From Chelatococcus sp. HY11 (GTDB lineage: Bacteria; Pseudomonadota; Alphaproteobacteria; Rhizobiales; Beijerinckiaceae): a stretch of DNA of 64,000 nucleotides. The position numbers were made by a program, and so were the translations under genes. The notes below the pieces were generated by a model, which worked only from the letters and a program-made list of their open reading frames with translations, was not told where the DNA came from and did no database searches. Positions within the stretch are counted from its first letter, which is position 1. Each line of letters begins with the position of its first letter. This document shows, piece after piece, positions 50,270-59,594 of the stretch. The stretch is from the NCBI RefSeq assembly GCF_018398335.1, contig NZ_JAHBRX010000001.1:1860001-1924000 (forward strand). Reading direction: 5' to 3'.

Positions 50270-50290
50270 GACGCGAAGCCCCGGAATGAC
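50270..50290. repeat. Solitary end of the dispersed palindromic family
   Basis: A 21-bp exact copy of the right end of the 15.7-kb element (GACGCGAAGCCCCGGAATGAC, also at 15808-15828). Only one end is recognisable here, 49 bp past the IS. It is probably a remnant. Confidence 0.7.
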
Positions 50291-50334
50291 ACGAGCCCGT
50301 CCGACAGAGCCATGGCACCAACCGCCCGCCCAGT

Positions 50335-51882
50335 CTAACGCTTCAGGATGCCGCCGAGCATCCCACGGACGATAGCGCGGCCGACCGAACTGCCGGCCGA
50401 GCCGCCGACCGACTTGCCGATCTGCGCGGCAACGTTACCCGCGACATTGTTGATGACGGTACGCGTGACGCTCCGTGCCACGGTCTGCGTGGTGGTCAGG
50501 CGCGTACCGCGCTTCACATTGGTTCCAAGGATCGATCCGAGCATGCCGGAGATGGTGTCGAGCACGCCGCCTTCAGACTGGCCACCAGCAGGGGCGGCAT
50601 TATCGGCGGTGCGTTGGGTCAGGACCTCATAGGCGGATTCCCGGTCGATCTCCTCGTCGTATTTCCCGCGCATGGGGCTCGCGGCGATGATCGCCTTTCG
50701 CTCCTCGGGCGTGCACGGTCCGACGCGGCCAGACGGTGGCGCGATCAAGGTCCTCTCGACAACCGAGGGCGCGCCCTTGGCGTCGAGCGTCGAGACCAGC
50801 GCCTCGCCAACCGACAGTTCGAGGATGGCCTTGGCGGTATCAAACGACGGGTTCTGCCGGAACGTGTCCGCGGCCGCCTTCACAGCCTTCTGGTCGCGCG
50901 GCGTGAAGGCGCGAAGCGCGTGCTGGACGCGGTTGGAAAGCTGCGCCAGCACAGCGTCCGGCACGTCGAGCGGGTTCTGCGTGACGAAATAGACGCCCAC
51001 GCCCTTCGAGCGAATGAGCCGGACGACACGTTCAACAGCGTCGACCAGCGCCTTGGGCGCGTTGTCGAAAAGGAGATGCGCCTCGTCGAAGAAGAAGACG
51101 AGCTTGGGCTTGTCGAGATCGCCAACCTCCGGCATCTGCTCGAACAGCTCGGACAGGAGCCACAGCAGGAAGGTCGCATAGACCCGCGGATTGGCCATCA
51201 GCTTGTCCGCGGCCAGGATATTGACCACGCCGCGACCGTCGCGATCGGTCTTCAGGAGGTCATTGATGTCGAGCGCCGGCTCGCCGAAGAACTTCTCGCC
51301 CTTCTGGTTCTCTAGGACAAGAAGCTGGCGCTGGATGGCGCCGATCGACTGGGTCGAGACGTTGCCGTAGGTCGCCGTCAGGTCCTTCGCCTGTTCGGCG
51401 ACGAAGGTCAGCAGCGCGCGCAGATCCTTCAGGTCAAGGAGCAGGAGGCCCCGTTCGTCGGCGACACGAAAGGCAATGTTGAGCACGCCTTCCTGCGTGT
51501 CGTTGAGATCGAGCAGCCTTGAAAGCAGTAGCGGTCCCATCTCGGAGATGGTCGCCCGGATGGGATGGCCTTGCTCGCCGAACACGTCCCAGAAGGTCAC
51601 GGGGAAGCGATCCGGCACGTATTCGACGCCAATGTCGGCAGCGCGCTTGACGAAGGCAGGCTTGCTGTCGCCGGGCTGCGAAATGCCGGAGAGGTCGCCC
51701 TTCACGTCGGCCGCGAACACCGGCACACCGGCATTCGAAAAGCCCTCAGCCAGCACCTGCAGCGTCACCGTCTTGCCGGTTCCGGTTGCCCCGGTCACCA
51801 ATCCGTGCCGGTTGGCGAGTCGGAGCAGGAGCTCCTCGGGCTTGGTGCTTTTTCCGATGAAAATGGAGCCGCTATCGGTCAT
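50335..51882 (-). CDS. HerA-like ATPase, DUF853 family (YjgR-like)
   Basis: A 515-residue P-loop ATPase. Walker A is GATGTGKT at residues 31-38. Walker B is in [12 protein letters not shown] near residue 265. The motif '[20 protein letters not shown]' is typical of DUF853. The C-terminal about 90 residues are glycine/alanine-rich with possible membrane-seeking helices ([20 protein letters not shown]). These proteins resemble HerA/FtsK translocases, but no substrate is known. It stands alone on the minus strand. Confidence 0.93.
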   Translation of the reverse strand: MTDSGSIFIGKSTKPEELLLRLANRHGLVTGATGTGKTVTLQVLAEGFSNAGVPVFAADVKGDLSGISQPGDSKPAFVKRAADIGVEYVPDRFPVTFWDVFGEQGHPIRATISEMGPLLLSRLLDLNDTQEGVLNIAFRVADERGLLLLDLKDLRALLTFVAEQAKDLTATYGNVSTQSIGAIQRQLLVLENQKGEKFFGEPALDINDLLKTDRDGRGVVNILAADKLMANPRVYATFLLWLLSELFEQMPEVGDLDKPKLVFFFDEAHLLFDNAPKALVDAVERVVRLIRSKGVGVYFVTQNPLDVPDAVLAQLSNRVQHALRAFTPRDQKAVKAAADTFRQNPSFDTAKAILELSVGEALVSTLDAKGAPSVVERTLIAPPSGRVGPCTPEERKAIIAASPMRGKYDEEIDRESAYEVLTQRTADNAAPAGGQSEGGVLDTISGMLGSILGTNVKRGTRLTTTQTVARSVTRTVINNVAGNVAAQIGKSVGGSAGSSVGRAIVRGMLGGILKR

Positions 51883-52098
51883 GCGCTTTATCCGGGAAGG
51901 GCCAAAAATCGTCTCCGAATTTTATAAGTGATCAGACATGGCCTTACCATAGTGCTGAGCGCTGACGGCGGCCCGTCCCGTGGTGAGATGCGTCGCTACG
52001 GCCTAGCTGTGGACCAATCTTCTCCCGCCCCGCTCACGCCACGCGAATCATTGATCTAAAACACGGGCGTGAGACAATGACCGCGCATGGAGGACAGC

Positions 52099-52491
52099 AT
52101 GGACGAACTCGTAAACCTGATCAGCGAAAAGGTTGGCCTCGACGCGGCATTGACGCGCCGTGCCATCGGGATCGTCCTCGCCTTTCTCCAGCGTGAGGGG
52201 CCGGAGAACGAGGTGAGCGCGCTCGTCGCCGCGCTGCCCGGCGCGGATCAGGCGATCGCTGAAGCGGGCTCGTCGGCGCAGGGTGGCGGGCTGATGGGGG
52301 CTCTCGGGAGCCTCATGGGGGGCTCGGGTGGCATCATGGCGCTCGGCAGCGAGTTGACCGCTGCAGGATTGTCCATGGGCCAGATGCAGACCCTCGGCCA
52401 GGAGCTTTTCGCCTATGGCCGGGAAAAGGCCGGTGAGGACGTAATGGGCGCCATAGTCGGCGAGATCCCCGGCCTGTCACAGTTCGTGTAA
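52099..52491 (+). CDS. Small DUF2267/DUF2780-like protein
   Basis: A 130-residue protein: an N-terminal helical domain (DELVNLISEKVGLDAALTRR, AIGIVLAFLQREGPENEVSA), a glycine/methionine-rich hinge (GGGLMGALGSLMGG) and a C-terminal helix pair (MQTLGQELFAYGREKAGED). It resembles the DUF2267/DUF2780 group of small structural proteins. I prefer ATG 52099, which has GGAGG 7 nt upstream, over ATG 52087. Function unknown. Confidence 0.75.
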   Translation: MDELVNLISEKVGLDAALTRRAIGIVLAFLQREGPENEVSALVAALPGADQAIAEAGSSAQGGGLMGALGSLMGGSGGIMALGSELTAAGLSMGQMQTLGQELFAYGREKAGEDVMGAIVGEIPGLSQFV

Positions 52492-52652
52492 TTTCCGTAC
52501 CACCACCCGCCGGCTGTGAACGTCCGGCCGCGCAACCATCCGGAGCCCGTGCCGGGCTCCCAAAAATCCAGAAGAATACCGATTTTCAGGAGGATTGGGC
52601 AATTCGGGGGCCGCCGGCATCCCGCTGGCGCCGCACAAGGGAGAGCAGCACG

Positions 52653-53063
52653 ATGGCGTCCTATTCCATAGTGGCGATTGAAGGCATTGGCGCGGTCTTT
52701 GCGGAGAAGCTCAAGGCAGCCGGCGTGACGACCACTGAGAAGCTTCTCGAACGCGGCAAGGATCCAAAGGGCCGCAAAGAGTTGGCCTTGGTGAGCGGTG
52801 TCGACGAAGCCCGAATCCTCAAGTGGACCAATATGGCTGATCTGATGCGGATCAAGGGCATCGCCGAGGAGTACTCGGAACTGCTTGAAGCCGCCGGGGT
52901 CGATACGGTCAAGGAACTCCGCAACCGCAAGCCCGCCAATCTTACGAAGGCGCTCGCCGACGTCAACGAGAAGCGCAAACTTGTGCGCGCCCTCCCTCCC
53001 GAGAGTGTCGTCACAGGCTGGATCGAGCAAGCCAAGAGTCTGCCGCCGATGATGACTTACTGA
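52653..53063 (+). CDS. DUF4332-domain protein (helix-hairpin-helix-like)
   Basis: A 136-residue protein made of two similar helix-hairpin-helix-like halves: IVAIEGIGAVFAEKLKAAGV, then 'MADLMRIKGIAEEYSELLEA' with 'AGVDTVKELRNRKPANLTKA'. DUF4332 proteins resemble DNA-binding HhH modules, and a nucleic-acid role is plausible. GGGAGAG precedes ATG 52653. It is 161 bp past the previous gene and converges with the hydrolase at 53079. Confidence 0.88.
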   Translation: MASYSIVAIEGIGAVFAEKLKAAGVTTTEKLLERGKDPKGRKELALVSGVDEARILKWTNMADLMRIKGIAEEYSELLEAAGVDTVKELRNRKPANLTKALADVNEKRKLVRALPPESVVTGWIEQAKSLPPMMTY

Positions 53064-53078
53064 GTGACGGTGTGATCG

Positions 53079-54170
53079 TCAGCGCGAGGCGACCGCGCCC
53101 TGCCGCTCAATGGCACGGGCGATGACCTGACGCACGTCGGCATTGGTGAGGAAGACGTCATGCCCGATGACGCCCCAGCCGTAGTCCGACGCATCGACGA
53201 CCCTGACGCCGAGCGGTTCGAGCACGGACCGATCGGCGCCGCCCACACGGGCGACACCGCCGGCAATGCGCCGTGAGACACCGAGCGCGCGATCGCTGGA
53301 CGAAGTGATCACCGTGATGTGCTGGGCCAGCGGCCCGATTCGCTTCAACGTCGCCGCGAACTGGTCGACATCCACATCCGGCGCCGCCAGCACGATCGCG
53401 CCGAAGCGCGGGGGGATGTCGGCGCTCGCGCTCGACGCCCAAAGCTGACGCAAGGTTTCCAGCAGGAGGAGTGAGCCCATGCTATGCGCGACGATATGCA
53501 CGCGCCCCACCGCTCCATTGCGAACCAGCGCCTCCAGAAGATCCTGAAGGGCGTCCCGCGACCACAGCGCGCTTTCACGGTCATAGACATAATCGAGCAG
53601 GCCGCTTTTCGAAGGCCAGCTGAAGGCCGCCGTCATGCCCCTGAAGCGGATGCCTGTGGACAGTTCCGCCGCGCTGATGACCGCTGTCTCAAAAGATTCG
53701 TTGTAACCGTGAATATAAAGAAGCACCTCCCGGCCAGTCGCGCGCTGCGCGACGCCGGCGATCGGGTCAGACGAGCCGTTCGGCTCCACACTCGTGATCT
53801 GCCAGCGACCCGTGATCGAGGCGGAGGCGCGCCCGATCAGACTCGAGGGCGGAGGGGCGAACTTGACCTCGACGGCTCGCACAGCGCCGCTGCGCTCGCT
53901 GCCGAACCAAGGCGCAGCCTGCGCGCCATCCACGGGCTTGCGGTTGGTGATCGCATCGACAACGAAGCTGGCGCCACCCCCGCCAGCGCCGGTCGTGCTG
54001 GCGCCCACGGCGAAATCGGCAGTCGCCCCGCCACAAGCGGCGAGTGCGGTGGTCGCACCCTGCACAGCGGCGAGACGAAGGAACAGGCGACGGGAAATCA
54101 CAGGACGAAGCGGCATAGGCAACGCGGGGCTCATCATTCGGGGCGCCATAAAGCGTGGCGATTGCGGCAA
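53079..54170 (-). CDS. Exported alpha/beta hydrolase (DUF900-like), putative Tat/lipoprotein
   Basis: A 363-residue hydrolase. The N-terminus has a twin-arginine-like hydrophobic signal (SRRLFLRLAAVQGATTALAA) that ends at a Cys (AACGG), so it may be a lipoprotein. The fold shows LLYIHGYNESFETAVISAAE (oxyanion region), 'FSWPSKSGLLDYVYDRESAL' and the nucleophile elbow HIVAHSMGSLLLLETL. Later 'VLAAPDVDVDQF' carries the acid. The family (DUF900/COG4782) is of unknown substrate. The exact start is uncertain because several Mets lie before the signal. Confidence 0.87.
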   Translation of the reverse strand: MPQSPRFMAPRMMSPALPMPLRPVISRRLFLRLAAVQGATTALAACGGATADFAVGASTTGAGGGGASFVVDAITNRKPVDGAQAAPWFGSERSGAVRAVEVKFAPPPSSLIGRASASITGRWQITSVEPNGSSDPIAGVAQRATGREVLLYIHGYNESFETAVISAAELSTGIRFRGMTAAFSWPSKSGLLDYVYDRESALWSRDALQDLLEALVRNGAVGRVHIVAHSMGSLLLLETLRQLWASSASADIPPRFGAIVLAAPDVDVDQFAATLKRIGPLAQHITVITSSSDRALGVSRRIAGGVARVGGADRSVLEPLGVRVVDASDYGWGVIGHDVFLTNADVRQVIARAIERQGAVASR

Positions 54171-54354
54171 TCGCGCGGCGAGAGTGCAGCCGTCAATAGG
54201 CGCGACGCGGCAACTTTTGTTCGTCCTTTACAAGTCGGTGGCAATCTGGCGTCGGCTAAGGTGATGCCCCGCTCCTTCGACCGATGCGGGGCGCGGATAC
54301 CCATCCCGTGACCGCCCGCCGTAACCGCCCATGCGCGTGAAAGGACATTCGGAC

Positions 54355-55752
54355 ATGGTGACCAGCCGACGCACTCTTCTGACCGGCGCTGGCGCGCTCG
54401 CTCTGGCGGCGGGGACCGCTGTCCTGAGGCCAGCCGATGTCCTCGCCCAGTCACGCGAGCGGAGCCGTCCGGCTTCTCCGGCGGGGAATCTCGGCCTCGA
54501 TGCAGCGACGCTCGGCCTCAACGCCAACAGCCCGGACGACCAAAGCAAGGCGCTGGCCGCCGCCATTCGGGAGGCAGCGCAGCGCCAGGTGCCACTCGTT
54601 CTGCAGCCAGGCCGCTACCGCGTTTCCGCCGTGCCGCTGGTGGAAGGCAGCACGCTTATCGGCGTGGGCGGCCAGGCGCGACTCGTGCAGGCGGCGGACA
54701 GCCCGATTGTCATCGCCGACAGCATCCGGCGTGTCAGCCTCACCCATCTCACTTTCGACGGCATGAGCCAGCCGCTATCGCAGGGCCGCGGCCTCGTGGA
54801 GATCGATGGTACGCCACAGGTCGTCGTGGAGGCTTGCAGCTTTACCAACTCCGGCCAGATCGGCCTCGTGTTGCGCGGCTCGGGCGGACGCGTCGCGACA
54901 ACGGGTTTCACCGGCATGGGCTCCTCGGCGCTCTTCAGCCTTGATGCCTCGGGCCTTTCGGTGACCGACAACACGGTCCGCACCTGCAGCAACAACGGCA
55001 TCCAGATCTGGCGCTCGGCGGCAGGCGACGACGGCACCGTCGTTCAAGGCAACCGCATCTCGGACATCCATTTCGACGCCGGCGGCACGGGCGAGAACGG
55101 CAATGGAATCAGCGTGTTCCGGGCGGGTGGCGTCATGATCGCGAATAACGTCGTCCGTGATTGCGCCCTCTCGGCGATCCGCAACAACTCCGGCGCGAAC
55201 TGCCAGATCTTGGGCAACAATTGCGCCCATTTCGGCGAGACCGCGATTTTCTCTGAATTCGCCTTCCAGGGCGCGGTCATCGCCAACAACATCATCGACG
55301 ACGCCGCGACCGGGATTTCCATCACCAATCTCGACCAGGGCGGGCGGCTGGCGGTCTGCTCGGGCAATCTCGTCCGGAATGTAACGCGGCGAAAGTCTCC
55401 GTACGCCCCGGATATCGTCGGGGGTTACGGAATTCATGCCGAGGCGGAGACCACCGTTACCGGCAATGCGATCGACGGCGCTGATTTCGTCGGCATCAGC
55501 GCCGGCTGGTCCTATGCCATGCGCAATCTTGTCATCACCAGCAACATGCTGCGCGGATCACCTGTCGGCATCGGGGTGAGCCTTGTGCCGGACATCCGGA
55601 ATGCCGTTATCGCCAATAATGTCATCGCCGGCGCCGCGAAAGGCGCCGTCGTCGGCTTCCGCTATGCCGATGCGGTCACTGGCGACCTCACCCGCGGCGC
55701 GGATGAGCGCGCGAAGGGCATTCGCGTCGAGGGCAATGCGGTGACCTCATAG
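54355..55752 (+). CDS. TIGR03808-family Tat-exported right-handed beta-helix protein
   Basis: A 465-residue protein with a twin-arginine signal (SRRTLLTGAGALALAAGTAV, cleavage near 'ADVLAQS'). The body is a repetitive right-handed beta-helix with Asn/Gly-rich turns, such as DNTVRTCSNNGIQIWRSAAG, 'GVMIANNVVRDCALSAIRNN' and 'VIANNIIDDAATGISITN'. The family is restricted mostly to Hyphomicrobiales and has unknown substrate, but resembles polysaccharide lyases. I start at ATG 54355 with AAAGGA upstream; ATG 54331 is possible. Confidence 0.92.
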   Translation: MVTSRRTLLTGAGALALAAGTAVLRPADVLAQSRERSRPASPAGNLGLDAATLGLNANSPDDQSKALAAAIREAAQRQVPLVLQPGRYRVSAVPLVEGSTLIGVGGQARLVQAADSPIVIADSIRRVSLTHLTFDGMSQPLSQGRGLVEIDGTPQVVVEACSFTNSGQIGLVLRGSGGRVATTGFTGMGSSALFSLDASGLSVTDNTVRTCSNNGIQIWRSAAGDDGTVVQGNRISDIHFDAGGTGENGNGISVFRAGGVMIANNVVRDCALSAIRNNSGANCQILGNNCAHFGETAIFSEFAFQGAVIANNIIDDAATGISITNLDQGGRLAVCSGNLVRNVTRRKSPYAPDIVGGYGIHAEAETTVTGNAIDGADFVGISAGWSYAMRNLVITSNMLRGSPVGIGVSLVPDIRNAVIANNVIAGAAKGAVVGFRYADAVTGDLTRGADERAKGIRVEGNAVTS

Positions 55753-56754
55753 TCCAAGCACGGTTGCGGGCGCCAAGGCCCCCACGGCGATGCCGTTCCA
55801 ATTGGTCAGTCCAGGCGCCACGAAAGGCCTGAGGGCGGCCTTGTCCGTATCGCTGAGGTCGAGAAAACGGGCAATGAGGGCCGCCGTCGCCACTTCCGCC
55901 GCGCGGGTCGCGCCGTCGTCGCATTTGATCGCGAAGCCGAGGCCGACCTCGGGCAAACTGCCGCAATAGACGCCCTCGGCGCCGGTTTTCAGGAACACCC
56001 GTTCCCGGAAGATCTCGGTAATGCGGGTGTCGAACCGCCCGGAGCCCGCGAGCATGAACGGATTTTCAGCCACCGCCTTGCGTAGTCTCGCGACCGCCTC
56101 GGCGCGCTGCGGGGGCAAGCCCACCCCGGTGCCGAGACGGGCAAAGGCGAAGGCGAGCGATTGCAACGGCACGGCATAAGTCGGTATCGAGCAGCCATCG
56201 GTACCGCGCAGCGCATCGATATGCGGCGCGCCTGTCATGGCCTCCAGCGCGCCGCGCACCTCACGTTGCACGGGGTGCTCGGCCCCGACATAGCCCGCGA
56301 CGTCGACGCCCATCGCAGTCGCCACACAGACGAAGCCCGCATGCTTGCCCGAACAGTTGTTATGCAAGGCCGTTGGCTTCTGATGGTGCCAGGCGAGCGC
56401 GCGGGCCGCGGCCACACCCATCGGATGCTGGATGCCGCATTCGAGGCAGGTTGGCTGACGGCCGGCCTTCGCCAGAATGGCGGCCGCCGTCTCGGCATGC
56501 CGCTCCTCGCCGGAATGGGACGAACAGGCCAGCGCGAGTTCCGCCCCGGACAGACCAAAACGGTCAGCCGCGCCGCTCTCGATCAAGGGCAGAGCCTGAA
56601 GCGCCTTCACGGCGGAACGCGGAAAAACCGGCCGCTCGACTGCACCGATGGCCAGCACCAGCCCGCCGCGCGCGTCAGCCACGGCCACCGCGCCCCGGTG
56701 GCGTGATTCCACAACCGCTCCACGGCGCACTTCCACGAGAACAGGATTGTCCAT
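55747..56754 (-). CDS. L-asparaginase of the Rhizobium etli (ReAV) type
   Basis: A 335-residue class 3 asparaginase, unrelated to the E. coli enzymes. Key residues match the R. etli ReAV spacing minus one: S47 and K50 (FPRSAVKALQ), S79 (ACSSHSGEERH), and the metal-site C134, K137 (NNCSGKHAGF) and C188 (TDGCSIPTY). ATG 56754 has an ideal AGGAGG 6 nt upstream; a TTG two codons earlier was the longer start. It overlaps the 3' end of the beta-helix gene by 6 nt (convergent). It converts asparagine to aspartate and ammonia. Confidence 0.94.
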   Translation of the reverse strand: MDNPVLVEVRRGAVVESRHRGAVAVADARGGLVLAIGAVERPVFPRSAVKALQALPLIESGAADRFGLSGAELALACSSHSGEERHAETAAAILAKAGRQPTCLECGIQHPMGVAAARALAWHHQKPTALHNNCSGKHAGFVCVATAMGVDVAGYVGAEHPVQREVRGALEAMTGAPHIDALRGTDGCSIPTYAVPLQSLAFAFARLGTGVGLPPQRAEAVARLRKAVAENPFMLAGSGRFDTRITEIFRERVFLKTGAEGVYCGSLPEVGLGFAIKCDDGATRAAEVATAALIARFLDLSDTDKAALRPFVAPGLTNWNGIAVGALAPATVLGL

Positions 56755-56955
56755 CGGCAACCTCCTGCCGGCTTCGTGCCGTGTAACGTCAGGCTTGTCA
56801 AAGCGTTCCGCGCAGCGATCGCGGCGGCGGCCGAAAGCTGGCCAAAGACAAGCGCCCGCGCGCGGTCGTTGCGCCCATCCTTGCGCCGATGCCGTCCTTG
56901 CGGGCAGCCTCCGCGATCGCTAAATCCCCTGCGAGGCTCGCGAGGAAGGCGACTG

Positions 56956-58260
56956 ATGCGTATTGCGATGATCGGTACGGGCTATGTCGGCCTCGTATCT
57001 GGAACGTGCTTTGCAGATTTCGGCCATCAGGTCACCTGCGTCGACAACGATCCCGCCAAGATTGCCATGCTCCAGCGCGGTGAGATCCCGATTTTCGAGC
57101 CGGGCCTTGGCGAACTGGTGGAGAACAACCGTAAGGCGGGACGACTGTCGTTCACGACGGATCTGACGGACGCGGTGCGCGAGGCGGATGCCGTCTTCAT
57201 CGCCGTCGGCACGCCCTCGCGTCGCGGCGACGGCCATGCCGACCTCACCTTCGTGCACCAGGCCGCGCGCGAGATCGCGGCGGCGATCGGCGGTTATACG
57301 GTGGTCGTGACCAAATCGACGGTGCCCGTCGGCACGGGCGATGACGTCGAGCGGATCATGCGTGAAATTCGTCCCGACGGCGATATCGCCGTGGTCTCCA
57401 ACCCTGAATTTCTGCGTGAGGGCGCAGCCATCACCGATTTCAAGCGGCCCGACCGCATCGTCATCGGCACCGACGACCAGCGCGCGCAGACGGTGATGTC
57501 CGAGATCTACCGGCCGCTCTACCTCAACCAGGCTCCCATCGTCTTCACCGGGCGCCGCACCGCCGAACTCATCAAATACGCGGCCAATGCCTTTCTCGCC
57601 ACCAAGATCACCTTCATCAACGAGATCGCCGATCTCTGCGAGAGCGTCGGCGCGAATGTGCAGGAGGTTGCCCGCGGCATCGGCCTCGATAATCGCATCG
57701 GCGGCAAGTTCCTGCATGCCGGTCCCGGCTACGGCGGCTCGTGCTTTCCCAAGGACACGCTGGCGCTCCTGCGCACGGCCGAGGAAAGCGACATCTCCTT
57801 GTCGATCGTTTCGGCCGTCGTCGAGACCAACGACCGGCGCAAGCGCGCGATGGCCGACAAGATCATGGCGGCCTGCGGCGGCTCCGTCGCCGGCAAGACC
57901 ATCGCCCTGCTCGGCCTGACCTTCAAGCCGAACACGGACGACATGCGCGACGCGCCGTCCCTCACCATCGTGCCCGCCCTGCAGGAGGCTGGAGCAACCG
58001 TGCGCGCCTTCGAGCCCACGCAATCACCTGAAATCGAGCGGCTGCTGCCCGGGATCCATCTCAGCGAGGATGCCTATGACTGCATGACCGGCGCTGATGC
58101 GCTCGTCATCCTGACGGAATGGGATGCGTTCCGCGCGCTTGATCTCGACCGGATCAAGGCGACGCTGGCCGCGCCCGTGGTGATCGATCTGCGCAATATC
58201 TACAGGCCGCAGGAAATGCGCCAGCGCGGCTTCACCTATGTCAGCGTCGGCAGACCGTGA
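56956..58260 (+). CDS. UDP-glucose 6-dehydrogenase
   Basis: A 434-residue enzyme that makes UDP-glucuronate for acidic polysaccharides. The NAD-binding start is MRIAMIGTGYVGLVSGTCFA. Other motifs are STVPVGTGDDVERI, 'NPEFLREGAAITDF', and the catalytic Cys in GPGYGGSCFPKDTLAL (about residue 262). AGGAAGG lies about 8 nt before ATG 56956, whereas the frame before it (to 56776) has no homology. It is coupled to the FkbM methyltransferase by a GTGA overlap, suggesting a shared surface-glycan pathway. Confidence 0.95.
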   Translation: MRIAMIGTGYVGLVSGTCFADFGHQVTCVDNDPAKIAMLQRGEIPIFEPGLGELVENNRKAGRLSFTTDLTDAVREADAVFIAVGTPSRRGDGHADLTFVHQAAREIAAAIGGYTVVVTKSTVPVGTGDDVERIMREIRPDGDIAVVSNPEFLREGAAITDFKRPDRIVIGTDDQRAQTVMSEIYRPLYLNQAPIVFTGRRTAELIKYAANAFLATKITFINEIADLCESVGANVQEVARGIGLDNRIGGKFLHAGPGYGGSCFPKDTLALLRTAEESDISLSIVSAVVETNDRRKRAMADKIMAACGGSVAGKTIALLGLTFKPNTDDMRDAPSLTIVPALQEAGATVRAFEPTQSPEIERLLPGIHLSEDAYDCMTGADALVILTEWDAFRALDLDRIKATLAAPVVIDLRNIYRPQEMRQRGFTYVSVGRP

Positions 58261-59063
58261 ACAGGATGCCGATCATGACCGAAGCGACGGCCCCGAACAC
58301 GACCGCGCGAACCGTCCGGCTCGGTGATCACACCGTGACGGTCGTCGATGACTATCCGACTTTCTGGGCGCGGGTGGACGCAGGCACCTGGGAAGCGAGC
58401 GCGCTGATCGCGCAGGCCGCGCTGATTTCGAGCAACACCCTCTTCATCGACCTCGGCGCCTGGATCGGCCCCACCAGCCTGCATGCCGCGTCCTGCGGCG
58501 CGCGCGTCATCGCGGTCGAAGCAGACCCCGCCGCCGCGGCCGTTCTGAAAAGCAATGTCGCGGCAAATCCGGAACTCGCGTCACGCATCACCGTCCTCGA
58601 GCGCGCCGTGGCGGCAACATCCGCGCCGGTGACATTCGGTGCCCGCAGAAAGGCCGGCGACTCGATGGCGAGCATACTGCTCGCGGAAACGGCAGCGCTC
58701 ACTTGGACGACCCCGGCCGTCACGCCCGCCGATATCGCGGCCCTCATAGCCCCCGGCGAGCGGCCGGTGATCAAGATCGACCTCGAAGGCGCGGAGTATG
58801 GTGTGCTGCCGGCGATGGGGGCCCTCCTCGCGCATCCACGAACCGCGGTGCTGGTGTCGTTCCATCCCGGCATTCTGGCCGATGCGCGACCCGGAGCGGA
58901 CAGGGCAGCGCTGGAGCACGCGGCCCTGGCGCCATTTTCAGGGTGGCTTGCGAACCCGGTGGGCGACCAAGGTCCAGGTGAAGCCATCGCGGTCGATGAT
59001 CTTCTGTCCGATCCGGATTGGTGCCGGCAGGATCAATGGCTGTTGTCCCGCGCCAACCTTTGA
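58257..59063 (+). CDS. FkbM-family SAM-dependent methyltransferase, coupled to UDP-glucose dehydrogenase
   Basis: A 268-residue FkbM methyltransferase. The SAM motif is LFIDLGAWIGPTSLHAASCG, followed by an acidic 'VIAVEADPAAAAVLKSNVAA'. The C-terminal family block is 'PVIKIDLEGAEYGVLPAMGA'. The GTG at 58257 overlaps the previous stop; ATG 58266 or 58275 (AGGA upstream) are alternative starts. By context it probably methylates a uronate or another sugar of the same polysaccharide; the acceptor is unknown. Confidence 0.85.
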   Translation: MNRMPIMTEATAPNTTARTVRLGDHTVTVVDDYPTFWARVDAGTWEASALIAQAALISSNTLFIDLGAWIGPTSLHAASCGARVIAVEADPAAAAVLKSNVAANPELASRITVLERAVAATSAPVTFGARRKAGDSMASILLAETAALTWTTPAVTPADIAALIAPGERPVIKIDLEGAEYGVLPAMGALLAHPRTAVLVSFHPGILADARPGADRAALEHAALAPFSGWLANPVGDQGPGEAIAVDDLLSDPDWCRQDQWLLSRANL

Positions 59064-59150
59064 GGCTTAGACGATAACCAAGCCGCCGTGAATCGGGTGC
59101 CGGCTTCGTCATACCCTCGGGAAACGGCCGTCCGTGTGCCCTTGGATCGT

Positions 59151-59594
59151 TCAGCTTGAGCTTTCCGCGAGGCGAGCATTGGTGCGCTCCAGGCGCTTGG
59201 CGAGTTCGCGCATGACGGCGATCGACATCTGCGGGAATTGCCCGAGGAGTTCCAGAAAGACGCGCTTGTCGATGCGGAGCGCGGTCACCTCGCCCTCGGC
59301 AATCACGCTCGCCGAACGCGGCGTATCCGACAGGATACCCATCTCGCCGACGATGTCGTTCGTGCCGAGTTCCGCAATCTTGAACGCGCCAGCCGGCAGA
59401 TCGAGCATCACCTGCGCCTTGCCTACCAAGATCACATAAGCGGCGTCGGACGCATCGCCCTGGCTGAAAAAGCGCTGTCCGGGCGCAAAGCCCACGCGTT
59501 CGCTGGTGAAGGCGAGCAGCTTGAGCCGCGCCGGATCTATTTCCCTGAACATCGGAACTTGACGAAGGGATTGAACTTCGGCTTCCAACGTCAT
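59151..59594 (-). CDS. Stand-alone cyclic nucleotide-binding-domain protein
   Basis: A 147-residue protein that is almost only a cNMP-binding domain: QVPMFREIDPARLKLLAFTS, 'FFSQGDASDAAYVILVGKAQ', and the phosphate-binding cassette (IVGEMGILSDTPRSASV) with the key glutamate and arginine. A C-terminal helix (AVMRELAKRLERTNARLAES) follows, but no DNA-binding helix-turn-helix. It is coupled by ATGA to the ABC-like gene upstream, so it is likely its regulatory partner. Whether it binds cAMP or cGMP is unknown. Confidence 0.92.
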   Translation of the reverse strand: MTLEAEVQSLRQVPMFREIDPARLKLLAFTSERVGFAPGQRFFSQGDASDAAYVILVGKAQVMLDLPAGAFKIAELGTNDIVGEMGILSDTPRSASVIAEGEVTALRIDKRVFLELLGQFPQMSIAVMRELAKRLERTNARLAESSS